Assembly (NCBI GenBank): GCA_911728435.2
Contig: OU452208.1
Span: 930,001 to 994,000, forward strand
Source of the DNA: Apoderus coryli
Taxonomy: Eukaryota > Arthropoda > Insecta > Coleoptera > Attelabidae
Direction: 5' to 3'
DNA length: 64,000 bases
A model generated the notes under the pieces. The model did not search any database. It had not been told where the DNA came from and saw only the letters and a program-made list of their open reading frames with translations. The position numbers and the translations under genes are program-made. Of the stretch, positions 61,901-64,000 are shown one piece after another; positions within the stretch are counted from its first letter, which is position 1, and each line of letters begins with the position of its first letter.

Positions 61901-64000
61901 TGCGCAGAGTGTTTCAGTCGCCAGTCTGTTGACGGTATATCATGGTTATTTTGTTTCCCGTATGTCGTATGGTATTTTGAACTGGGTACATAGTTCCCAT
62001 GCAATGAAAATCTTCAAGCTACAGAGGAGATGTTTACGTACAATGTTGGGGCTCGGTTGGCGTGACTGCTGTAAAAAGTATTTTGTTGAACACGGACTAC
62101 TTACTTTGCCTTCCTTGTACATCTTAAACTGTCTTGGCTACATTCGAACCAATGCCTCGCATTTCACTCTTCACTCTGATATGCATAATTATGGTACACG
62201 AAATCGCAATGACATATTGCCTGAATTTCACCGCCTATTGAGGACTAGGAAAGGTTCTGACTATTATTGTGTTAAATTTTATAATAAGCTGCCGTCTCAC
62301 ATAAAGCACCTTGGTGAAGTCCAGTTTAACAAAAGTATTAAAACATTTTTGATTTCTCAAGCTTTTTATACCTTTGAGGACTATTTCAGAAGCGATATTG
62401 TAAGATTTTTATAGATTTTAGTTTGTTTTATGTTGTTGCTATTTTAATTTGTTTGTAAGCCTTTCTTGGTTGCTGTAACTTTGATTAATTTTTGTTATTT
62501 TTTGACGTACTATACATGTTATGTAACATAAGATGGTGAATAAATATATCTATCTATCTATCTATATCTATATATTATGTTTTAATACCTATAAAACCGT
62601 CACGTATATGGTATCTCACAATGGGACAAGTCAAATTCTCTTTTTAATATATTCGGTAGTATAAAATTATAATATATTATGTTGATGATATGGTAATATT
62701 ATTGGTCTAGAGAAAAGATTGGTCAGAAATTGCATGGAATGTGGGAGAGGACTTGTTTAAGTTAATTCATTGGTTGGATTTTAATATATTACCAATAATT
62801 CCGAAAAAAACACAACATGTACCACAATATAATGTACATTTCTCAACAAACAATGACAGATTACCCACAAATAATAATAACAAAAAAAACATTAAATAAT
62901 TCCATTCCTATTTAAATGCCTTGAAGTCAAAAATACTCATATTATGTTTTAATTTCAATTTTATTATTAATTTTTCAATTCATTTTTAGGATGGAGGTAT
63001 CCAAGCTTGGTTGGACAAAGGAGCTGACCCAGCCAAGATGAACATGGGTATTGCTACATATGGACGAAGTTTTACATTATCCGATCCAAAGAACACTTCG
63101 TTATATGCTCCGGTAATTGGTGGTGGAGTCTCTCAGCCTTATACTAGACAAGAGGGTATTATGGGTTACAATGAGGTAATTATGTTATCACAAAAATAGA
63201 GACGAACAGAAAAGTGAGGAATTAGTGTGCGGTTGGTTAGTCTGTAAAGCCAAAACAATATTGGTCTTTATACGATAATCTTAAATCCACAAGTCATACA
63301 TCAAATGCATCTTATATTTATGCAGTTTTCAAATTAAAAAAAAAAACAACGCTATATCTCAAAATATTAGCGTTGTTAAAAGTCTAACTTAAAATCGTTA
63401 ATAACATGCGATTGAAGAATTGTTGAATTATTTATTTATTTTATCACAAAAAAATACAGACTCAAAAATTAGCATTAGAAATAATCAAAATAAATAAATA
63501 CATTATTTAACTAAAAATTTGATAACAACATTTGTGATGAATAAAACTGTATATACAACTTATAATAAGTAGGTAACTATTAAAAGCTCTAACTTTAGAC
63601 CCCTTCCACGCCAGATAGGATTCTGAAATTTAATTTAAAATAGATAATGATATTATGATCGAATATCTGCATGCCTAATTGATTGCGTTTCTACGAAAGA
63701 TTGAGGCTTGATTAAAAAATCAATCATTTAATTGCTGTGTGTTTATATTATTTTTATCACCAAAAGTAAAAAACTAAACCCGACAATCAAAAATAGTATT
63801 ATACTAAAATTACTGGAACATCTTTATTATGCTGATAATTTTATTTCATGTTTAGCTCTGTGAACTAAACTCCAACTATGAAGAAATATGGGATGATGAA
63901 CAACAAGTTCCACACTATGTTTATGACGACCAATGGGTCGGAATTGAAAATACCAAATCAATTGCTATCAAAACTAAATACGCAGTGTCCAAAAATTTGG
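34891..64000 (+). CDS. GH18 secreted chitinase gene B: join(34891..34948,46295..46477,47776..48011,51563..51690,59303..59426,62990..63175,63856..>64000)
   Basis: This is a seven-exon gene for a secreted chitinase of the class with only a catalytic domain, resembling insect group IV chitinases. Phases agree across all six introns (1, 1, 0, 2, 0, 0). By analogy with gene A the product would have about 392 residues. The order is: signal peptide (1 to about 18), WTVYRPGNGKF barrel start (30-40), motif I KVLVSMGGW (98-106), motif II FDGFDLDWEYP with Asp139, Asp142, Asp144 and catalytic Glu146, motif III MVYDFHG (210-216), and GIATYGRSF near 266. Motif IV is expected beyond the window edge. The Asp/Asp/Glu set is complete, so the enzyme should be active on chitin outside the cell (cuticle or gut). 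Introns of 11.3, 1.3, 3.6, 7.6, 3.6 and 0.7 kb carry most of the TEs. The group assignment is from memory and less certain than the family. Confidence 0.92.
35030..35521 (+). pseudogene. LINE ORF1 remnant (coiled coil, RRM-like, C-terminal part)
   Basis: In changing frames it reads RIANFDRKF, VELDNRLDQIEQFAKRNTLC, then FHGIPENNGDDVN, ESVYRISKIDNTHKRPPIIS, and last NLTSSRCLIEAKKKYGSVKM and a stop near 35521. RN.LCFHGIPE and V.RI are signatures of the RRM-like region of insect LINE ORF1 proteins, which bind the element's RNA. Several frameshifts. It lies in intron 1 of chitinase gene B. Confidence 0.75.
35522..37420. other. Intron 1 of chitinase gene B, little recognised
   Basis: AT-rich. From about 37080 the sequence is less AT-rich and may be decayed LINE sequence leading into the next feature. 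Confidence 0.4.
37440..37560 (+). pseudogene. Short LINE RT fragment
   Basis: One frame reads ISLLPTFSKIFQRMLYNQFS and then a stop. This matches the ISILPTLSKILERILDNQIK segment of LINE family 1. Upstream parts are too decayed to follow. Confidence 0.5.
38428..40163 (+). mobile_element. LINE family 1 copy nested in another LINE, TSD TAATA
   Basis: This 5'-truncated copy starts inside the RT (FPTTWKVLRVVPIPKKND). TAATA stands at 38423-38427 and again at 40164-40168, directly after an AATAAATAAATAAAA tail. Removing the insert and one TAATA restores the host LINE's frame. The family matches 1-2324 but with a different (AAAT)n tail. Confidence 0.9.
38468..39832 (+). CDS. Reverse transcriptase (partial) of the nested LINE, open
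   Basis: 454 codons without a stop: DLRPISIIPVLSKLFEKVM, SGFRSGYSCATALCN, MLDYSKAFDTIN (first Asp), CGVPQGSILGPLLFSIYTSN, LYADDTQLYHS (YADD), then the C-terminal region with HFNFADVVYGPCL and ISPPAHHTTLFRRGFTYNV. The N-terminus, endonuclease and ORF1 are missing because of 5' truncation, so it cannot move alone. The open frame over 1.36 kb indicates a fairly young insertion. Confidence 0.88.
   Translation: MRVVPIPKKNDVSSFEDLRPISIIPVLSKLFEKVMNNQIRCHVDKYNILPPIQSGFRSGYSCATALCNIVDDILRETDNGRTRALIMLDYSKAFDTINFIILKSILHYSGFSRNSIQLLDCYLTDRSQYVETNKGRSGLGNIECGVPQGSILGPLLFSIYTSNILDSVKHVKTHLYADDTQLYHSFSSEMCAQAERVINSDLEAVLSSSVKHTLHINPSKSTLMVFSEHRDTITDSLNLVLGSSHLHAVTKAKNSGLLIDNNLRFKDHVTKCLQKAYAGLKILYPHRYIISEKLKIQLTDILVLRHFNFADVVYGPCLDKIDSNRIERVQKSCLRFIYNISKYERISYKLAEATWLNMETRRRFHFVTFCHKVIINQCPPYLYNKIRFRTDVHALNLRHKGLISPPAHHTTLFRRGFTYNVYWHLNQLPDYLKSFRPIKFRKEYKNILLRNNLP
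41290..42355 (+). pseudogene. LINE family 1 remnant with internal deletion
   Basis: 41316-41672 encodes KKLYLETKVRGNSSKQNWKL, then FYLGNKIRPDINFEFTM and ALLGIKSNAVGSDMLSIDML, closely matching codons 30-140 of the copy at 174-2048. After this the frame is broken, but FPSGSQ/CGVPQG-like pieces can be followed to about 42190. From there it jumps to the family's 3' end: an AATAAAGTC signal near 42327 and a (TTA)n tail to 42355. The YADD half is deleted. Confidence 0.8.
42356..43384. other. Intron 1 of chitinase gene B; one unknown - strand frame
   Basis: On the - strand 42612-42372 encodes ILWALHGYLVLSAKLCSKGA, then SGKIKYTIKDSFLFCAKTVQ and EIEEHIINLKGI. It looks protein-like but I recognise no family. 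The rest is AT-rich. Confidence 0.3.
43386..44122 (-). pseudogene. LINE ORF1-type protein (coiled coil + RRM-like domain), one frameshift
   Basis: The frame 44122-43565 (185 aa) begins MLSDQENLTTTQLYNLLLKG, has a coiled coil (IKGSIKEITDKLEVTRTEVN), then RRTRKNNVIVFGFAVNKE and NNIYTIGKTQKPPVIIEFIS, the RRM-like core, and KKLKIFKNAKNLKGSGIVID. Near 43585 the frame shifts to ITIDELEELPEISDIEVDET, and an acidic, Lys-rich tail with GTKRKTIKY stops at 43386. The order coiled coil, RRM, C-terminal domain fits LINE ORF1 RNA-binding chaperones. No matching ORF2 follows on that strand, so it is an isolated piece. Confidence 0.75.
44577..44632. repeat. Dispersed repeat shared with 27032-27086
   Basis: GTGTCATAGTGATTGAAA and TTAAATGTTGA are kept in order and spacing. 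It lies just before a 23-bp tandem repeat and a LINE family 1 copy. Confidence 0.5.
44638..44703. repeat. 23-bp tandem repeat, about 3 copies
   Basis: TGACAAGAAATAACAAAATT and TTA start at 44638, 44661 and 44684. No coding role is visible. Confidence 0.95.
44735..46262 (+). pseudogene. Very decayed LINE family 1 copy ending next to chitinase exon 2
   Basis: Pieces in several frames follow the family in order: LPNCRHGFRKGHK, a GPPGLNFGT remnant of GVPQGSILGP, CCR*YPNLL near YADDTQLY, SYINLKLLYSKKNFF, FNFSHFVYQIVV, HHRISIFQRGFTYNAIKFHN and a C-terminal piece. The 3' end is TTTAAATAAAGACG and a (TTA)n tail to about 46262. Dozens of changes make it the oldest copy here. It ends about 30 bases before the exon 2 acceptor. 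Confidence 0.75.
46295..46477 (+). CDS. Chitinase gene B exon 2 (N-terminal barrel strand)
   Basis: The acceptor is TTAATTGTTTCAG and the donor is GTAAGC, with 183 bases starting and ending in split codons. It encodes CYFESWTVYRPGNGKFDTSN, then PDLCTHVCFTFLG and an acidic stretch ending DDDGKY. The YRPGxGKF and LCTH elements are hallmarks of the first strands of insect GH18 chitinases. The tail of a LINE lies only about 30 bases before the acceptor. Confidence 0.9.
46478..47775 (+). other. Intron 2 of chitinase gene B
   Basis: GT..AG intron of 1.3 kb. I see no element with clear borders. Confidence 0.7.
47776..48011 (+). CDS. Chitinase gene B exon 3 (motifs I and II, catalytic)
   Basis: The acceptor is CCGTTTTAG and the donor is GTATGT. 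It encodes the substrate-binding motif KVLVSMGGW and the catalytic motif FDGFDLDWEYP. The last Asp of DxxDxDxE assists the catalytic Glu146, which donates the proton. All four acidic residues are present. The exon ends in phase 0 after PADK. Confidence 0.95.
49200..49382 (+). CDS. Hypothetical 60-codon ORF inside the TTATAAAA element
   Basis: Reads MVNMANNLKKTKMASSLYDA and then YKTKLSEPRRVCSLDSYYK. It is hydrophilic and Lys-rich at the start and more protein-like than neighbouring frames. I do not recognise it. It could be a first coding exon of the element or chance. Confidence 0.2.
   Translation: MVNMANNLKKTKMASSLYDAYKTKLSEPRRVCSLDSYYKITAELVYTEVYSLKNINLIIF
50101..50307 (-). pseudogene. Transposon-associated protein fragment (RTWAVSNNVPH ... 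LPQDPRTLLKT)
   Basis: The - strand from a possible acceptor (AAATAG before 50307) to a TAA at 50101 encodes SSTSELEKNAKLRENMRTWA, then VSNNVPHFSQKKLFDILNKH and IPNFLPQDPRTLLKTLNKPF. The pattern R-x-W-A, then LP-x-D-x-R-T-L-L-K-T is one I recall from proteins linked with insect DNA transposons. The family name is uncertain. The frame is clean for 68 codons and ends in two stops. It lies inside the putative element 48400-51080. Confidence 0.5.
51333..51375. repeat. Perfect hairpin, 19-bp arms, 5-base loop
   Basis: ATTAAAATATATCACTGCT (51333-51351) and its exact inverse (51357-51375) flank ACTTA. It is in intron 3, about 190 bases before exon 4. Confidence 0.9.
51563..51690 (+). CDS. Chitinase gene B exon 4
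   Basis: The acceptor is CTTGACTTTCAG and the donor is GTAAGT. It encodes ENFVLLLKVLKSILKPKGYI, then LTAAVGGG, a strand typical of GH18 barrels, and ends NVPEVNE with the last codon split after two bases. The corresponding exon of gene A is outside the window. Confidence 0.9.
51898..54080 (-). pseudogene. LINE (Jockey/CR1 group) on the - strand in intron 4
   Basis: 54080-53790 encodes the linker (DFKSADMNLLNTHLSFIQW, FPRWFSQDLKELIFSKKRAQ). After a frameshift near 53820 it goes on KSSRSHTDYTVFSELRSECK. 53644-52157 encodes MNIRKSAGPDGIPPLFLNKC, YTDFSKAFDCVNHRLLIHKL (first Asp), SSGVPQGSHLGPLLFNLFIN and RLFADDLKCYRR (FADD box). Between HIRHSTKLS and RPRPIDFVFDYG an in-frame deletion removed part of the thumb region. 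The 3' UTR ends in an A-rich (AAAT)n tail near 51900. It is related to the LINE at 31.7-34.4 kb. Confidence 0.88.
52157..53644 (-). CDS. Reverse transcriptase of the intron 4 LINE, open over 495 codons
   Basis: The frame covers the RT from before SAGPDGIPPLFLNK to the C-terminus. The catalytic residues are in TDFSKAFD and FADD. It is shorter than normal because of the thumb deletion noted above, so the enzyme is unlikely to work even though the frame is open. Confidence 0.8.
   Translation of the reverse strand: MFWGDDSVDGGQASADLFAAYFQSVYNDKNVDLIAGDLDEEFVSVSEYSVSVSEVFDVLSKMNIRKSAGPDGIPPLFLNKCRFSLPIPLQIIFNLSLRSGHFPVAWKSSFITPIFKSGSRGDVSNYRPVCILNSIPKLFESLITRYLTTIFKPIIIDEQFGFQSGRYTELNLLEYTHYLSRALEGGYQVHAIYTDFSKAFDCVNHRLLIHKLECIGMSAPLLRWLESYLTGRTQIVRFSDFLSDPISVSSGVPQGSHLGPLLFNLFINDIKQCFIHSEFRLFADDLKCYRRIRGPTDCYLLQEDVVRFVHWCELHGMTLNVSKCFCVNFNRTRRPLLYEYFVDHSVLKYKSSVKDLGVYLDTSLSFVDHIRHSTKLSRPRPIDFVFDYGTMMSELGLTTLSDRRVVRDLLILYKLLNNMVSSSYLLSNIHFHVPSRNNRYSHLFHEEFHRTNYGGNNFVPRVARMANSCLSVDFFAPISEFIRRLKCERRDGSFA
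54081..54940. other. Intron 4 of chitinase gene B, nothing recognised
   Basis: AT-rich; short frames without a recognisable protein. Confidence 0.4.
54940..55265. repeat. 148-bp tandem duplication starting with an ACAGGGTG motif
   Basis: ATGATAATACATACTTAT starts at 54970 and again at 55118. Both copies contain CGCCCTGTAT, AAAATGTATTAGGTTAGCCC and a TTTCATGCATCAAAGAGTGT block. TACAGGGTGTTC stands just before the first copy at about 54941. Confidence 0.9.
55776..57615. mobile_element. Large foldback element B (about 700-bp arms) with transposase in the loop
   Basis: Left arm 55776 to about 56510 and right arm about 56925-57615 are inverse copies, more diverged toward the centre. The ends read TATTGTGAGTCTATACAGGG (left) and the inverse (right). 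Inside, terminus motifs alternate: left arm about 55789, 55845, 56085, 56157 and a worn CACCATGTA at 56314; right arm mirror sites about 57087, 57243, 57316, 57540 and 57592. So each arm is a chain of blocks as in foldback A, with different block sequences. The loop has a transposase remnant. Confidence 0.9.
56628..56843 (+). pseudogene. Internally deleted IS630/Tc1-like transposase in the loop of foldback B
   Basis: ATG at 56628 opens MRTYSKGERIDMIFILGEWS and KNALLASRV, the usual N-terminus of this insect family, then a stop. A shift gives LIEEMKNQINEAFRSVTP, and another gives GFKKRIHM, LESNDFEHLL and a stop at 56841-56843, the usual C-terminus. The catalytic middle is lost. The order and both true ends are kept, so this is a deletion derivative of a full transposase gene that once lay between the arms. 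Confidence 0.7.
57733..57762. repeat. Inverse copy of the repeat at 15421-15457
   Basis: TTCCAACTACCTAACTGGTG and AAATTTTA are the exact inverse of the earlier site over about 28 bases. Confidence 0.7.
57763..58459. other. Intron 4, nothing recognised
   Basis: AT-rich with a short CpG-bearing stretch. ACAGGGCTAAAG at about 58081 is a worn terminus-like motif. No gene. Confidence 0.4.
58460..58960. repeat. Diverged tandem array, 3 copies of about 170 bp
   Basis: TACCTAATCC, then CTTTAAAACCCTAT and CCAGATACGTATTAGTGG, recur with spacings of about 172 and 167 bases (anchors near 58513, 58685 and 58851). Differences are many, so it is older than the 239-bp array. Confidence 0.8.
59303..59426 (+). 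CDS. Chitinase gene B exon 5 (motif III)
   Basis: The acceptor is CTTTTTGGCAG and the donor follows AATGTG. It encodes ALDHLNIMVYDFHG and VGHNVPLYASSLDNETMKTW. Motif III MxYDxxG is intact. The frame stays open past the donor to about 59540, but the homologous gene A exon ends at the same place. Confidence 0.92.
59427..59959 (+). other. Intron 5, first part, nothing recognised
   Basis: Mostly AT-rich. The open frame of exon 5 runs on here for about 38 codons by chance. Confidence 0.5.
59960..62575 (+). mobile_element. Nearly complete LINE ORF2 (endonuclease end, RT, C-terminus) with (TATC)n tail
   Basis: This is a non-LTR retrotransposon in intron 5 of chitinase gene B, different from family 1. 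From about 59975 it has the endonuclease (IGTIYRSPNGD, VIVTGDFNVHF), HLSDHDGISFTF near 60260, a linker, an RT and a C-terminal domain with HNYGTRNRND. The tail after GAATAAATATA is a (TATC)n/(TATA)n microsatellite at about 62543-62575. Frameshifts near 60145 and 61715, and stops near 60388 and 61174, are the main lesions. It is the longest LINE copy in the window. Confidence 0.88.
60068..62414 (+). pseudogene. ORF2 protein of the intron 5 LINE in four frame segments
   Basis: Segments: 60068-60388 (end of endonuclease), 60560-61177 (linker and RT start: NYRPISI), 61253-61714 (YDLTKAFDCVSHEILL with the first Asp, GVPQGSVLGPLLFLIYANDL, LFADDTTSL), 61722-62414 (VKFLGVHLDPKLTW, LQRRCLRTMLGLGWRDCC, YNKLPSHIKHL). 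All RT catalytic residues survive. The reading frame could be restored by few changes on paper, so it is younger than the 44.7-kb copy, but it is inactive as it stands. Confidence 0.85.
62576..62989 (+). other. Intron 5, last part
   Basis: AT-rich between the LINE tail and the exon 6 acceptor; nothing recognised. Confidence 0.5.
62990..63175 (+). CDS. Chitinase gene B exon 6
   Basis: The acceptor is TTCATTTTTAG and the donor is GTAATT, with 62 codons in phase 0. It encodes DGGIQAWLDKGADPAKMNMG, then GIATYGRSFTL and a stretch ending MGYNE. It differs from the gene A exon at about 9 of 62 residues, so the two copies are clearly separate but close paralogues. Confidence 0.93.
63176..63855 (+). 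other. Intron 6 of chitinase gene B (680 bp)
   Basis: GT..AG intron without a recognised TE. Its end (63745-63780) is similar to the end of the same intron in gene A. Confidence 0.75.
63856..64000 (+). CDS. Chitinase gene B exon 7, cut by the window edge
   Basis: The acceptor is TTTCATGTTTAG. It encodes LCELNSNYEEIWDDEQQVPH and continues to AVSKNL at the window end. By alignment with gene A, motif IV and the stop should lie about 120 bases further on. Confidence 0.92.

Overview
This is eukaryotic, AT-rich, intron-containing DNA, most probably from an insect. The host signal is a tandem pair of secreted family-18 chitinase genes on the + strand. Everything else I could identify is transposable-element (TE) sequence: many decayed non-LTR retrotransposons (LINEs), a piggyBac element, IS630/Tc1-like transposase remnants, large foldback elements, MITEs, tandem repeats and one tRNA-like sequence. 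The exact order or species cannot be told from the window.

Layout. (1) 1-11.2 kb: the 3' half of chitinase gene A. Three exons (3109-3232, 4033-4218, 10918-11181) have a LINE upstream. The 6.7-kb last intron is filled by a MITE, a foldback, a 3 x 239-bp tandem repeat and a dead IS630/Tc1-like transposase. (2) 11.2-34.8 kb: about 23.6 kb between the genes. It holds LINE remnants (12.4-13.6, 15.9-16.9, 27.1-27.7, 31.7-34.4 kb), a 135/270-bp tandem array with a tRNA-like sequence beside it, a MITE, a piggyBac element with both ends and TTAA target duplications (19919-22256), a possible Penelope-like leader ORF (22.7-23.4 kb), a 1.86-kb foldback (27715-29571) and a THAP-type first exon on the - strand (29753-29853). 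(3) 34.8-64.0 kb: chitinase gene B, with a TATA/initiator promoter, a signal-peptide exon and seven exons over more than 29 kb. The last exon runs off the window. Its introns carry at least six LINE copies, one nested in another with a 5-bp target duplication, a transposon-like block full of TTATAAAA motifs (48.4-51.1 kb), a second 1.84-kb foldback (55776-57615) and tandem repeats.

How it fits together. Genes A and B share exon boundaries, splice phases and most residues in the exons that can be compared. They also share some sequence just inside the last intron, so they are probably a tandem duplication. Gene B keeps the four GH18 motifs I could look for, three read in B and the fourth read in A, including the catalytic glutamate (Glu146 of my spliced model). 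It should encode a secreted chitinase of about 392 residues with no chitin-binding domain. The two large foldbacks are the least ordinary finding. Both are built from blocks ending in ACAGGGTG/CACCCTGT, and both keep, in the loop, an internally deleted fragment of the same kind of transposase with the C-terminal motif FEHLL-stop. This links a common anonymous insect repeat terminus to a specific transposase family.
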